From Bacteroidia bacterium (GTDB lineage Bacteria; Bacteroidota; Bacteroidia; Bacteroidales; CAJPTX01): a DNA stretch of 57,470 nucleotides. Of this stretch, positions 15,851 through 24,918 are shown piece by piece. Position 1 is the stretch's first letter, and each line of letters begins with the position of its first letter. A program made the translations under genes and the position numbers. Location of the stretch: positions 1 through 57,470 of the forward strand of contig PDTX01000012.1 in assembly GCA_002749065.1 (NCBI GenBank), read 5' to 3'. The notes beneath the pieces were generated by a model. That model saw only the letters and a list, made by a program, of their open reading frames with translations. It searched no databases and was not told the origin of the DNA.

Positions 15851-15880
15851 TTGCGTATTTTCCCATCTCCGCTATCTTTG
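15851..15880 (+). promoter_or_regulatory. Promoter of cstA (TTG - 19 bp - TATCTTTG)
   Basis: TTGC at 15851 and TATCTTTG at 15873-15880 have canonical spacing, 31 bases before the cstA ATG. The 170 bases before it (15679-15850) hold nothing recognisable. Confidence 0.7.
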
Positions 15881-15911
15881 CAAGAGGAAAGCAACATAAA
15901 ACTCAAGGGTA

Positions 15912-17357
15912 ATGATATCATTTACTATTTGTTTGGTGGTGCTGATAGTCGGCTACTTCACGTACGGCCGTTTCCTCCAGCACCTGTTCAATCCCACGGA
16001 TCGCGCCACACCGGCGCTTGAGAAGAACGATGGTGTGGACTTCATGCCCCTACCGACGTGGAAGGTGTTCATGATTCAGTTCCTGAACATCGCGGGTCTC
16101 GGCCCGATATTCGGGGCCATCCTCGGCGCGAAGTTCGGCCAGTCGGCCTTTATCTGGATCACGCTAGGTTCGATTTTTGCCGGGGCGATGCACGACTACA
16201 TCTCCGGGATGATGAGCCTGCGGCAGAATGGTGCGAGCCTCCCCGAGATTATCGGCGAGTACCTCGGCCTGACCACCAAGCAGGTGATGCGTGGATTCTC
16301 GGTGGTGATGATGTGCCTGGTGGGGGTGGTGTTCGTGGCCGGGCCCGCCGGCTTGCTGAGCTCGCTCACGGGTGGGGCGGTGGATACCCGGATGTGGGTT
16401 CTCATCATCTTCGCGTACTACATCCTGGCCACGCTCCTGCCGGTTGACAAGGTCATAGGCAAGGTCTACCCGCTCTTCGCCCTCGCGCTGCTGTTCATGG
16501 CCGTGGGCATCCTGGTGATGCTCTACGTGGAGCACCCGCCCCTGCCGGAGCTGTGGGAGGGCATGGCGAACACGCACCCCCAGGAGCTGCCCATCTTCCC
16601 CATCATGTTCGTGAGCATCGCCTGCGGGGCCATCTCCGGCTTCCACGCCACCCAGAGCCCGCTCATGGCCCGCTGCGTGGTCAAGGAGAAGCACGGCTAC
16701 CCGATTTTCTACGGGGCGATGATTACCGAGGGCATCGTGGCGCTGATATGGGCCGCCGCGGCCATGTACTTCTACCAGAAGTTCGGCATGGGCGAGAGCA
16801 ACGCCGCCGTGGTGGTCGACCAGATAAGCAAGGAGTGGCTCGGCGCCCTGGGCGGCATACTGGCCATCCTGGGGGTGGTGGCCGCGCCCATCACCTCGGG
16901 CGACACGGCCTTCCGCTCGGCGCGCCTGATAGTGGCCGACTTCCTGCACATGAAGCAGAAGAAGCTCTCGAGCCGCCTGATGATCAGCATCCCGCTCTTC
17001 GTCGTGTCGGGCGGCCTGCTCATCTACAGCCTCCAGGACAAGGAGAGCTTCAACGTGATATGGAGGTACTTCGCGTGGGCGAACCAGACCCTGGCCGTGT
17101 TCACCCTCTGGACGACGACCGTGTACATGGCCATGCGCTACAGGCTGGCCTACTGGGTGTCGCTGCTGCCGGCGGTGTTCATGACCTGCATCTGCGTCAC
17201 CTACATCTGCATTGCGCCGGAGGGCCTGGGGCTACCCACGGGCGTGGCCTACTCCGTGGGCGGTGCCTCAGTCGTAGTGGCCTTCGCGTGGTTCGCCATC
17301 TGGTACAACATGTGGCGGGAGAAGACCCTCGCCAAGGTGGACCACCTGCTGGCCTAG
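15912..17357 (+). CDS. cstA: Carbon starvation protein CstA-type transporter
   Basis: The 481-residue polytopic protein has the CstA signatures FLNIAGLGPIFGAILGAKFG, the segment GSIFAGAMHDYISGMMSLR, the GFHATQSPLMARCV motif near residue 240 and ITSGDTAFRSARL near residue 330. CstA proteins import peptides or pyruvate under carbon limitation. This is the shorter form, common in Bacteroidota, lacking the long C-terminal extension of the E. coli protein (about 700 residues). The ATG sits directly at the first helix. It has its own promoter and a terminator after it, so it is monocistronic. Confidence 0.96.
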   Translation: MISFTICLVVLIVGYFTYGRFLQHLFNPTDRATPALEKNDGVDFMPLPTWKVFMIQFLNIAGLGPIFGAILGAKFGQSAFIWITLGSIFAGAMHDYISGMMSLRQNGASLPEIIGEYLGLTTKQVMRGFSVVMMCLVGVVFVAGPAGLLSSLTGGAVDTRMWVLIIFAYYILATLLPVDKVIGKVYPLFALALLFMAVGILVMLYVEHPPLPELWEGMANTHPQELPIFPIMFVSIACGAISGFHATQSPLMARCVVKEKHGYPIFYGAMITEGIVALIWAAAAMYFYQKFGMGESNAAVVVDQISKEWLGALGGILAILGVVAAPITSGDTAFRSARLIVADFLHMKQKKLSSRLMISIPLFVVSGGLLIYSLQDKESFNVIWRYFAWANQTLAVFTLWTTTVYMAMRYRLAYWVSLLPAVFMTCICVTYICIAPEGLGLPTGVAYSVGGASVVVAFAWFAIWYNMWREKTLAKVDHLLA

Positions 17358-17388
17358 CGCGCTGTAGGAGTGCGATATAGAGAATTAT

Positions 17389-17422
17389 GGGGGGCATCGG
17401 CTTCGGCCGTGCCTCCCCTTTT
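17389..17422 (+). terminator. Intrinsic terminator after cstA
   Basis: GGGGGGC-a-t-CGGC, a TTCG tetraloop and GCCG-t-GCCTCCCC form a stem with one small bulge, followed by TTTT. Confidence 0.8.
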
Positions 17423-17445
17423 GGTGCAGTACTAAAACGCTTGTC

Positions 17446-17904
17446 ATGATTCAGCGTATCCAGACGCTCTGGTGGGCCGTGGCCCTCATTCTACTCGTGA
17501 TTTTTGCCCTCCTGCCCTTCGGGAGCTACTCCGTGCCGGGCGGGGACTACACCCTGGGCCTGCTGGGCCTGCGGGGGCTTGCCGATGGGCCGGTGCTCTT
17601 CCGGGTCTACCCGCTGGCAATCATCGTGCTCCTCTCGGCCCTGCTCCTGCTGCTTTGCATCCTCAGCTACAGGAGGCGGGTGCTGCAGCTCCGCCTCTCG
17701 GTGTACGCGGTGGTCCTCCTGCTGGGCAGCCTTGGGCTTGCGGCCTACTACAGCAGCGTGGCCGGGGCCCATCTGCTCGGGGAGGGGATGCACCTCGACC
17801 CCATGCTCGCCCTACCGCTGCTGGCGGCCCTTTTCGCCCTGCTGGGCCTCCGGGGGGTGAAGAGGGACATAGCCTTCCTCAAGCGCATGGATCGGCTCCG
17901 CTAA
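17446..17904 (+). CDS. DUF4293 family membrane protein
   Basis: The 152-residue protein starts MIQRIQTLWWAVALILL, the conserved beginning of DUF4293, a Bacteroidota-specific family. Four membrane helices are visible (about 7-24, 52-73, 80-100 and 116-135), ending in a basic RGVKRDIAFLKRMDRLR tail that should be cytoplasmic. Function is unknown. In relatives the gene is often near housekeeping genes. No good -7 box is seen; the 23 bases between the cstA terminator and the ATG hold little, so the promoter may overlap that terminator. A long terminator follows. Confidence 0.9.
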   Translation: MIQRIQTLWWAVALILLVIFALLPFGSYSVPGGDYTLGLLGLRGLADGPVLFRVYPLAIIVLLSALLLLLCILSYRRRVLQLRLSVYAVVLLLGSLGLAAYYSSVAGAHLLGEGMHLDPMLALPLLAALFALLGLRGVKRDIAFLKRMDRLR

Positions 17905-17971
17905 ACAAAAATCACCATACTGGAGATTGGGCACCCGTTCCCCCTCCTGAACCGTATGCCCAATAGACATT

Positions 17972-18013
17972 AAAAAGTCCGTCCCGGCCCGACAAGCCAG
18001 GACGGACTTTTTT
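17972..18013 (+). terminator. Intrinsic terminator after the DUF4293 gene
   Basis: AAAAAGTCCGTCC (17972-17984) pairs exactly with GGACGGACTTTTT (18000-18012) around a 15-base loop; T-run to 18013. It works in either direction. Confidence 0.9.
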
Positions 18014-18666
18014 CCGTGCGTGAAGGCAGCTGGGACACTTTCCTGCCCTTGCTAGCCCTTCGGCTGCCCTGGCCGTACCTCCCTACAAGGCCAACGGCAT
18101 TGACGATGTTTTGGGCTTTCCCCGCGTATGCTGCGCGCAGGTCACGTTGAGTAGGCTGCGGTACGGGCGAGGAAATCCTAATGATGAAGCTGTCCAGATT
18201 AGCGGAGTGCTGCATGTCGGATATTTGGCCGATGGCTCTTTCTCCGGCTCTATCCTCACCCTGCTGGGCGTATTTCCCCGCTCCGGGAGTATCATCGATT
18301 GGAAAGGGCTTTACCATCTGGATATGAGATGATTATAATCGACATGGTACAGCGGATTTTGAGAATTTCCGCGCTAATTTCTGCCCTCATACCCCGGGTG
18401 TGTTGATAATTATTCCGGCCCCTTTAACTGGCTAGCTAATAGCCCATTCTCTACGCTTTTCTCCATAGGAGGTTTCACATTGCCACATGCTTTTTTGCTT
18501 TGTGTAGCATTGCCAAGGATTAAGCAGTACTTTTATCCTGGCAAAGCACTACGGCGGGTAGGGGTGGTGGCCCCCTTCATTCCATCCACCGCTGGGTTCT
18601 CCTCCGCCCGACCTTGTGGGCCGCTCGCCGGGAGGCCTTGCGGCGCGCCAAGGGGCGATTAGCGGA
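18014..18666 (+). other. Gene-poor interval of about 650 bp upstream of the dcw cluster
   Basis: No recognisable gene. The middle (about 18300-18560) is clearly more A+T-rich than the surrounding genes. A minus-strand frame from 18317 runs 115 codons but passes through the terminator at 17972-18013, so it is unlikely to be a normal gene; part of it reads protein-like (SDMQHSANLDSFIIRISS) and may be a remnant. I found no match to tmRNA, RNase P RNA, SRP RNA or a tRNA. mraZ, which normally heads this cluster, is not here. Confidence 0.5.
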
Positions 18667-18698
18667 TTTGCTTCTGCCAAAACGAATGGGTAATATTA
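18667..18698 (+). promoter_or_regulatory. Possible promoter of the dcw cluster (TTTG - 20 bp - TAATATTA)
   Basis: TTTG at 18667-18670 and a -7-like TAATATTA at 18691-18698, 16 bases before the rsmH ATG. The -7 box lacks the final TTTG, so the match is partial. GGAGGT at 18705-18710 gives rsmH an unusually clear Shine-Dalgarno sequence for this phylum. Confidence 0.4.
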
Positions 18699-18714
18699 AT
18701 AATCGGAGGTGCGA

Positions 18715-19617
18715 ATGTCTTACCATGTCCCGGTGCTTCTCTCCGCGGGGGTAGCGCAGCTGCTCGGCTCCCCGAATGGGGTGTACGTGGACCTAACTCT
18801 TGGGGGTGGGGGCCACAGCCGGGCGGTGCTTGAGGCTCTCGGCCCGGAGGGTCGCCTCTTCTGCTTCGACCGCGATGCGGAGGCCCTGGCCAACGCGCCG
18901 TGCGACCCCCGGGTGCAGGTGGTGCATGCCAACTACCGGGATGCAGGGCAGTGGCTCTCCTACTACGGCTGCAGCCCGGTGGACGGGGTGATTGCCGACC
19001 TGGGCGTGTCGTCGCACCACTTCGACGTGGCCGAGCGGGGCTTCTCCTTCCAGCAGGATGGCCCCCTGGACATGCGTATGGGCCTTGGCTCATTGCTGAC
19101 GGCCGCCGAGGTGGTGGCGCGCTACGAGGAGGGGCCGCTGGCCGATGTGCTCTACCGCTACGGCGAGCTGCGGGATTCGCGGCGGCTTGCCCGGGCGATT
19201 GTGGAGGCGCGCGCTGCGTCTCCTATAGGTACGACAGCGGCGCTGCGGGCTGCGGTGGAGCGTGCGCTGCCGCCACGGGCCGATAAACATAAGGTGCTTT
19301 CGTGCGTATTTCAAGCGCTGCGCATCGAGGTGAACCAGGAGCTTGCCTCGCTGGAGTCGATGCTGGCCCAGCTGCCGGGGCTGGTGGCCCGGGGGGGGAG
19401 GGTGGTGATCATCTCCTACCACTCGCTGGAGGACCGCCTGGTGAAGAACTACCTCCGCGCGGGGAATGCCGAGGGGAGGGTGGAGCAGGACCTGAAGGGG
19501 CAGACCGACGCGCCCTTCAGGATGCTGGGCAGGGGCGGCGCCAAGCCGAGCCAGGAGGAGATTGCGGCTAATTCACGGGCCCGGAGCGCGAGGATGCGCG
19601 TGGCCGAAAGGGTATAG
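18715..19617 (+). CDS. rsmH: 16S rRNA m4C1402 methyltransferase RsmH (MraW)
   Basis: The 300-residue protein shows the SAM-binding loop DLTLGGGGHSRAVLEAL near residue 25, then DRDAEAL, the conserved DGVIADLGVSSHHFD stretch near residue 100 and the C-terminal ISYHSLEDRLVKNYLR. Together these are diagnostic for MraW/RsmH. It methylates N4 of C1402 in 16S rRNA. I chose ATG 18715 because GGAGGT lies four bases before it; a GTG at 18709 is in frame. It is the first gene of the dcw operon; the ftsL-like gene begins 4 bases after its stop. Confidence 0.97.
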   Translation: MSYHVPVLLSAGVAQLLGSPNGVYVDLTLGGGGHSRAVLEALGPEGRLFCFDRDAEALANAPCDPRVQVVHANYRDAGQWLSYYGCSPVDGVIADLGVSSHHFDVAERGFSFQQDGPLDMRMGLGSLLTAAEVVARYEEGPLADVLYRYGELRDSRRLARAIVEARAASPIGTTAALRAAVERALPPRADKHKVLSCVFQALRIEVNQELASLESMLAQLPGLVARGGRVVIISYHSLEDRLVKNYLRAGNAEGRVEQDLKGQTDAPFRMLGRGGAKPSQEEIAANSRARSARMRVAERV

Positions 19618-19621
19618 AGCG

Positions 19622-20026
19622 ATGGGGGACGAGACCTACGTAGAGCCACTGGACGAGCAGGATACCGTGGCGGCGGAGCAGGATGCCCCCGCGCCGGAGG
19701 GGAGTCAGTCGCCCAGGTCTGGCGGGCGGAAGCGGACGAAGCGGATACAGACCCCCCTGGGGGTGATGGACGTTCCGTTCATCCTCTTCGTGGGGGCGCT
19801 GTGCGTGTTCTACATCTGGCTGCGGAACGACTACGAACGCCTGTGGCGCGAGGAGCAGCGGCTGGAGGTGGAGGTCCGTAACCTGCGGAGCGAGTCGCTG
19901 GTGCTGTCCTCCGAGCTGATGCGGCGGAGCAAGGAGTCGGAGGTGTATGAGCAGACCGAATCGAAGGGGCTGGGGCTCAAGGAGTCGCGTACGCCCCCTG
20001 TGAAGATAGAGTATAAGGAGCGCTAA
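19622..20026 (+). CDS. ftsL: FtsL-like cell division protein
   Basis: The 134-residue protein has a cytoplasmic acidic then basic N-terminus (SGGRKRTKR), one membrane helix at about residues 50-66 (VPFILFVGALCVFYIWL) and a periplasmic segment rich in Glu/Arg/Leu that should form a coiled coil (EEQRLEVEVRNLRSES). This bitopic layout, and its position between rsmH and the PBP gene, identify it as the FtsL equivalent, a scaffold joining FtsQ, FtsB and the FtsW-FtsI synthase. Sequence identity to known FtsL is low, as usual. It starts at ATG 19622, 4 bases after rsmH. Confidence 0.85.
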   Translation: MGDETYVEPLDEQDTVAAEQDAPAPEGSQSPRSGGRKRTKRIQTPLGVMDVPFILFVGALCVFYIWLRNDYERLWREEQRLEVEVRNLRSESLVLSSELMRRSKESEVYEQTESKGLGLKESRTPPVKIEYKER

Positions 20027-20053
20027 GGGCGCGCTAGGGTGTAACTAATAGGT

Positions 20054-22183
20054 ATGGCACAGTCGGGCAGGAAGCGGGTAGTGGTTTTCTACAGGCTCTT
20101 CGTATGGGGCATGGTGCTGCTGGGCGCGGTGCCCATCGTGCTGCGCATACTGTGGATACAGTACGTGGAGGGCGAGTCGCTGCGCTCGATGGGGGACAGC
20201 CAGTCGTACAAGCAGAAGACCATCGCGCCGAGCCGGGGGAATATCCTCTCGGACGACGGGCGGCTGCTGGTGACCTCGCTGCCGACCTACAAGGTGTACA
20301 TGGACATGGCGCCCGACGGGATGGAGGATGAGCTCTTCGCGGCGAATGTGGACTCGCTGGCGCTGCGCCTCTCGCGGCTGTTCGGCGACCGGTCGGAGGC
20401 GGCCTACCGCAGCGAGCTCATCAGCAAGCGCCGGGCCGAGAAGCACTACTGCCGGCTGGGGAATCGCACCCTGAACTACGCCGAGCTGCGGGAGCTGAAG
20501 CGCTTCCCCCTGCTGCGGCTGAACCGGAACGTGGGGGGGCTAATCGTGGAGGACAGCTACGTGCGCAAGCGGATTCTGGGCGAGATGGCGATGCGGACCC
20601 TGGGCTACACCAAGGGCGACCTGTACGTGGGGCTGGAGGGGGCCTTCGACGAGGCGCTGCGCGGCACGCCGGGCATGCGGATAGAGAAGAAGTCCTACGG
20701 GGGGCGCTACATCCCGGTGGGCACGGCCGAGCAGGTGGACCCGGTGGAGGGGGCGGATGTGGTCAGCACGCTGGATATCAACCTGCAGGACGTGGTGGAG
20801 AAGGAGCTGCGCCAGCAGCTGGAGGCCAACCGGGCGGACTTCGGCACGGTGGTGGTCATGGAGGTGAAGACCGGCGATGTGAAGGCCATCGCGAACCTGA
20901 AGCGGACCTCCGGCGGGGGCTACCGTGAGGAGATGAACTACGCGGTGGGCCGGCGGACCGAGCCGGGCAGCACCTTCAAGGTGGCCTCCCTGATCAACCT
21001 GCTGGAGGATGGGCACGTGAAGCTGGACGATAGCGTCGACACCGAGGGGGGCGCGTGGCGCGTGTACGACAAGGTGATACGCGATTCGCACGAGGGGGGC
21101 TACGGCAAGATAAGCGTGCGGCGGGCCTGGGAGCTGTCGTCGAACGTGGCCGTGGCCAAGCTGGTGGACCACCACTATCGGGGGCGGGAGCAGGATTTTG
21201 TGAACCGTCTGTACGGCATGCGGCTCAACCAGTGGCTGGACCTACCGATAGCCGGGGAGGCCAAGCCCTACGTCAAGTACCCCGGCGACCGGCTCTGGTC
21301 GGGCATCTCCCTGCCGATGATGAGCATAGGCTACGAGGTGGAGCTCACCCCCCTGCAGATCTTGACCTTCTACAACGCCATCGCCAACGACGGGCGGATG
21401 GTGGCGCCCCGCTTCGTGACGGAGCTGCAGCGCGACGGGCGCACCGTGAGGACCTACCCGGTGCGCGAGCTGGTGGCCTCCATCTGCTCCCCGAGGACGC
21501 TCGACCAGGTGCGCTCGGTGCTCAAGGGCGTGGTGGATAGCGGCACGGCCTCGAACCTGCGGGCCGAGAAGTACCTGATTGCGGGGAAGACCGGCACGGC
21601 GCAGATCGCGCGCAACGACAAGGGCTACAAGCTGGGGGGGGAGGTCCGCTACCAGGCCTCCTTCGCGGGCTACTTCCCGGCCGACGCGCCGCAGTACTCC
21701 TGCATCGTGGTGGTGTCCTCGCCGACCCAGCAGTCCTACTACGGGAACCGGGTCGCGGGGCCCATCTTCCGCAAGATTGTGGACAAGGTGTACGGCACGC
21801 GGTCGGAGTGGTTCCCGCACGCGGCGGGCTCGCGGCGCATGGCGGCGCAGTACTGCAAGCCGGGGCTGGCCAGCCCCCTGCTCGAGTCGCTCGAGCAGCT
21901 GGGTATGCGCGTGGAGGACCGCTCGGGCGGGGCGGATTGGGTCAGCCCCATGCGGGGCGCGCAGGAGGTCGTCGTGCATCCCTCGGCGCGCGCACGCAGC
22001 CAGGGGGGCCTGGTGGTGCCCAACGTGAAGGGCATGCCGCTCAACGATGCGCTCTTCGCCCTGGAGAATGCCGGTCTGCGCGTCCGGGTGCAGGGGCGCG
22101 GGTCGGTGCGTACGCAGAGCGTGGCCCCTGGCACGAAGCTGGAGGCCGGGACGGTGGTGGAACTAAGAATGAGCATACTATGA
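20054..22183 (+). CDS. ftsI: Division-specific transpeptidase PBP3/FtsI with one PASTA domain
   Basis: The 709-residue class B penicillin-binding protein has an N-terminal membrane helix (about 12-36), a pedestal domain starting near IAPSRGNILSDDGR, and the transpeptidase motifs STFK (S306-K309), SSN in WELSSNVAVAKL near residue 363, and KTGTA (from K512). A C-terminal PASTA domain (about 655-709) begins GLVVPNVKGMPLNDALFALE. It cross-links septal peptidoglycan in complex with FtsW. Gram-negative FtsI of proteobacteria lacks PASTA, but Bacteroidota members often carry one. Its stop overlaps the murE start (ATGA). Confidence 0.97.
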   Translation: MAQSGRKRVVVFYRLFVWGMVLLGAVPIVLRILWIQYVEGESLRSMGDSQSYKQKTIAPSRGNILSDDGRLLVTSLPTYKVYMDMAPDGMEDELFAANVDSLALRLSRLFGDRSEAAYRSELISKRRAEKHYCRLGNRTLNYAELRELKRFPLLRLNRNVGGLIVEDSYVRKRILGEMAMRTLGYTKGDLYVGLEGAFDEALRGTPGMRIEKKSYGGRYIPVGTAEQVDPVEGADVVSTLDINLQDVVEKELRQQLEANRADFGTVVVMEVKTGDVKAIANLKRTSGGGYREEMNYAVGRRTEPGSTFKVASLINLLEDGHVKLDDSVDTEGGAWRVYDKVIRDSHEGGYGKISVRRAWELSSNVAVAKLVDHHYRGREQDFVNRLYGMRLNQWLDLPIAGEAKPYVKYPGDRLWSGISLPMMSIGYEVELTPLQILTFYNAIANDGRMVAPRFVTELQRDGRTVRTYPVRELVASICSPRTLDQVRSVLKGVVDSGTASNLRAEKYLIAGKTGTAQIARNDKGYKLGGEVRYQASFAGYFPADAPQYSCIVVVSSPTQQSYYGNRVAGPIFRKIVDKVYGTRSEWFPHAAGSRRMAAQYCKPGLASPLLESLEQLGMRVEDRSGGADWVSPMRGAQEVVVHPSARARSQGGLVVPNVKGMPLNDALFALENAGLRVRVQGRGSVRTQSVAPGTKLEAGTVVELRMSIL

Positions 22184-23658
22184 TAGAGCAGGTGTACAGT
22201 CTGGCGCGGCTGCTGGAGGGGGTGGACTACCGCCTGCTCCGGGGGGAGTTGCCCGAGCGGGTGGAGGGCATCACCGCCGATTCGCGCCGGGTGGAGGCGG
22301 GCTGGGTCTTCATAGCCGTGCCCGGTACGCGGCACGATGGGCACGCCTTCGTTGGGGCGGCCCTGCTGGCCGGTGCGGCCCTGGTGGTGGTGGAGCGCGA
22401 TGTCCAGCTCCCCGACACCGATAGGCCCGTCCTGCGGGTGGAGAGCTCGGCGAGGGCCCTGGGCCTGATGGCGGCCAACTTCTACGGTCGCCCCGCCGAG
22501 CGCCTGCGGCTGGTGGGGGTCACGGGCACCAACGGCAAGACCTCAGTGGCGACCCTCCTCTACAACCTCTGCCGGGGGCTGGGCCACCGGGCGGGCCTGC
22601 TCTCCACTATCGAGAACCGCATCCTCGACCAGGCGCTGGCCGCGACCCACACCACCCCCGATGCCCTCTCGCTCAACCGCCTGCTGGCCCAGATGGTGGC
22701 CAAGGGGGTGGAGTACGCCTTCATGGAGGTGAGCTCGCACGCCCTCGTGCAGCAGCGCATCGCCGGGGTGCGCTTCGCCGGGGCGGTGTTCACCAACCTC
22801 TCGCGCGACCACCTCGACTACCACGGGACCCTGGCCGCCTACCGCGACGCCAAGAAGCGGCTCTTCGACGGGCTGGGCGCGGAGGCCTTCGCGCTGGCCA
22901 ACCGCGACGACCGCAACGCCGAGGTGATGCTCCAGAATAGCCCCGCCCGCCGGTGCTACTACTCCGCCAACGAGGTGGCCGACTACAGCGGGAAGCTCCT
23001 CCGGGAGGATGCCGAGTCGATGGAGCTGGAGATCGCCGGCACCTCGGTGCACGTCCTGCTGCACGGGCGCTTCAACCTCTACAACCTGTTGGCGGTGTAC
23101 GCGGTGGCCGACCTCCTGGGGCTGGGCGAGCGGCCCGAGCTGCTCCGCCAGCTGAGCCTGCTGCAGGCGGTGCGCGGCCGCTTCCAGGGGATACTCGGGC
23201 CGCAGAAGCGCCTCGCGGTGGTGGACTACGCCCACACGCCCGATGCCCTGAACAAGGTGATAGACACCCTGCGCGTCATCGCCCACCACCGCGACAGCCA
23301 CCTGATCTCCCTGGTGGGCTGCGGGGGCGATAGGGACAAGGGGAAGCGCCCCGACATGGCGGCCATCGCCTCCTCGCGCAGCCTCTGGACGGTGCTCACC
23401 TCGGACAACCCCCGGAGCGAGACCCCCGGGAGCATCATCGACGAGATGTACGCCGGGGTGCTGCACGAGTACCGCTCGCACGTGTTCCGCATCGAGGACA
23501 GGCGGGAGGCCATCCTCCACGCCTGCATGCTCTCCGAGCCCGGAGACATCATCCTGATTGCCGGGAAGGGGCATGAGAACTACCAGGAAATCCGGGGCGT
23601 ACGCCAGCCCTTTGACGACGCTGAGGAGGTCCGGCGGGCCTTCGCGCAGCTGGACTAA
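22180..23658 (+). CDS. murE: UDP-MurNAc-tripeptide synthetase MurE (diaminopimelate-adding)
   Basis: The 492-residue Mur ligase has the ATP loop GVTGTNGKTS (G116-T121 region), the HTTPDALSL segment, the central YAFMEVSSHAL and the DNPR motif (D409-R412). DNPR is the signature for accepting meso-diaminopimelate rather than lysine, in keeping with dapA elsewhere in this window. It adds the third residue to UDP-MurNAc-L-Ala-D-Glu in the cytoplasm. The start is ATG 22180, overlapping the ftsI stop by four bases, so translation is coupled. A longer frame open upstream only mirrors ftsI. Confidence 0.97.
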   Translation: MIEQVYSLARLLEGVDYRLLRGELPERVEGITADSRRVEAGWVFIAVPGTRHDGHAFVGAALLAGAALVVVERDVQLPDTDRPVLRVESSARALGLMAANFYGRPAERLRLVGVTGTNGKTSVATLLYNLCRGLGHRAGLLSTIENRILDQALAATHTTPDALSLNRLLAQMVAKGVEYAFMEVSSHALVQQRIAGVRFAGAVFTNLSRDHLDYHGTLAAYRDAKKRLFDGLGAEAFALANRDDRNAEVMLQNSPARRCYYSANEVADYSGKLLREDAESMELEIAGTSVHVLLHGRFNLYNLLAVYAVADLLGLGERPELLRQLSLLQAVRGRFQGILGPQKRLAVVDYAHTPDALNKVIDTLRVIAHHRDSHLISLVGCGGDRDKGKRPDMAAIASSRSLWTVLTSDNPRSETPGSIIDEMYAGVLHEYRSHVFRIEDRREAILHACMLSEPGDIILIAGKGHENYQEIRGVRQPFDDAEEVRRAFAQLD

Positions 23659-23679
23659 GAACGGAGGACAAGCAGAGAG

Positions 23680-24915
23680 ATGCTGTATAGCCTGTACCAC
23701 GCGCTAGCGCACTACGACATCCCGGGGCTGGGCCTGCTACGGTACCTGTCCTTCCGGGCCGGGATAGCCTTCGTCCTGGCGCTGCTGGTGACCATCGCCC
23801 TCGGGGGGCGCTTCATCCGCGTCATGCGCCGCCTGCAGATCGGGGAGGACATCCGCGACCTGGGCTTCGAGGACCAGATGGCCAAGCGGGGCACGCCGAC
23901 CATGGGCGGCATCCTCATCCTGGCCGCGACCCTCATCCCGAGCCTCCTGCTGGCCGACCTGCGCAACCCCTACATCTTCATCATGCTGGTCTCGACCGTG
24001 TGGCTCGGCCTCATCGGCGGGGCGGACGACTACATAAAGGTGTTCCGCCGGAACAAGAAGGGGCTCAACGGCTGGCTCAAGGTGATGGGCCAGGTGGGGC
24101 TGGGCCTCTTCGTGGGGCTCATGCTCTTCCTCAGCCCGAGGGTGATGGTGCGCGGCGAGGCGCATCAGGCCAGCGGGAGTGCGCCTGTGGCCGTGGAGCT
24201 CACCGAGGCCACGCCCCGGGCCGGGGGCTACGAGAAGAACCTCAAGACGACCATCCCCTTCCTGAAGGACCACGAGCTGGACTACAGGGACCTGGTGCCC
24301 CTCGAGGGGAGGATGGGCAACATGCTGGCCTGGGGGCTATTCGTCTTCGTGGTGGTCTTCATCGTCACGGCGGTGTCCAACGGCGCGAACCTGACCGACG
24401 GGCTCGACGGCCTAGCGGCGGGCTCGAGCGCGCCCATGGCCATGGTCCTGGGGGTGTTCGCCTACCTGAGCGGCCACGTCATCTACTCGAGCTACCTACA
24501 CATAATGTACATCCCCGAGGTGGGCGAGCTGGTGGTGTACATCTCCGGCTTCATCGGGGCGCTGGTCGGCTTCCTCTGGTACAACGCCTACCCGGCGCAG
24601 ATCTTCATGGGCGACACGGGCAGCCTCACCATCGGCGGGGTGCTGGGGGTGTACGCCGTGCTGGTGCGCAAGGAGCTGCTGCTGCCCGTGCTCTGCGGGG
24701 TCTTCCTGCTCGAGAGCCTCTCGGTGATAGTGCAGGTCGCCTACTTCAAGTACACCAAGCGGCGCTACGGGGCGGGGCGGCGCGTGTTCCTCATGTCGCC
24801 CCTCCACCATCACTACCAGAAGAAGGGCTTCGTGGAGTCGCACATCGTCACGCGCTTCTGGATCGTATCCATCCTGCTGGCCGGGCTGGCGGTCGTAACC
24901 CTCAAAATTCGCTAG
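23680..24915 (+). CDS. mraY: Phospho-MurNAc-pentapeptide translocase MraY
   Basis: The 411-residue polytopic enzyme has the family motifs KRGTPTMGGILIL, GGADDYIKVFRRNKKGL (Asp pair binding Mg), SNGANLTDGLDGLAAGSS, NAYPAQIFMGDTGSLTIGG and MSPLHHHYQKKGF. It transfers phospho-MurNAc-pentapeptide to undecaprenyl phosphate to make lipid I. It is about 50 residues longer than E. coli MraY because of a periplasmic-side insertion at about residues 155-215, which other Bacteroidota also show. It lies 21 bases after murE and 3 bases before murD. Confidence 0.98.
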   Translation: MLYSLYHALAHYDIPGLGLLRYLSFRAGIAFVLALLVTIALGGRFIRVMRRLQIGEDIRDLGFEDQMAKRGTPTMGGILILAATLIPSLLLADLRNPYIFIMLVSTVWLGLIGGADDYIKVFRRNKKGLNGWLKVMGQVGLGLFVGLMLFLSPRVMVRGEAHQASGSAPVAVELTEATPRAGGYEKNLKTTIPFLKDHELDYRDLVPLEGRMGNMLAWGLFVFVVVFIVTAVSNGANLTDGLDGLAAGSSAPMAMVLGVFAYLSGHVIYSSYLHIMYIPEVGELVVYISGFIGALVGFLWYNAYPAQIFMGDTGSLTIGGVLGVYAVLVRKELLLPVLCGVFLLESLSVIVQVAYFKYTKRRYGAGRRVFLMSPLHHHYQKKGFVESHIVTRFWIVSILLAGLAVVTLKIR

Positions 24916-24918
24916 GCT

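Noticed and set aside
17970..18317. A 115-codon minus-strand frame before the dcw cluster
   Set aside because: Its 3' end runs through a strong terminator hairpin, and no family is recognised; kept only as a possible remnant.
18014..18714. tmRNA, RNase P RNA, SRP RNA or tRNA in the gap before rsmH
   Set aside because: None of the diagnostic motifs (tRNA-like ends, tag reading frame, GAGGAAAGTCC, GGAAGCAG-type loop) could be found on either strand.
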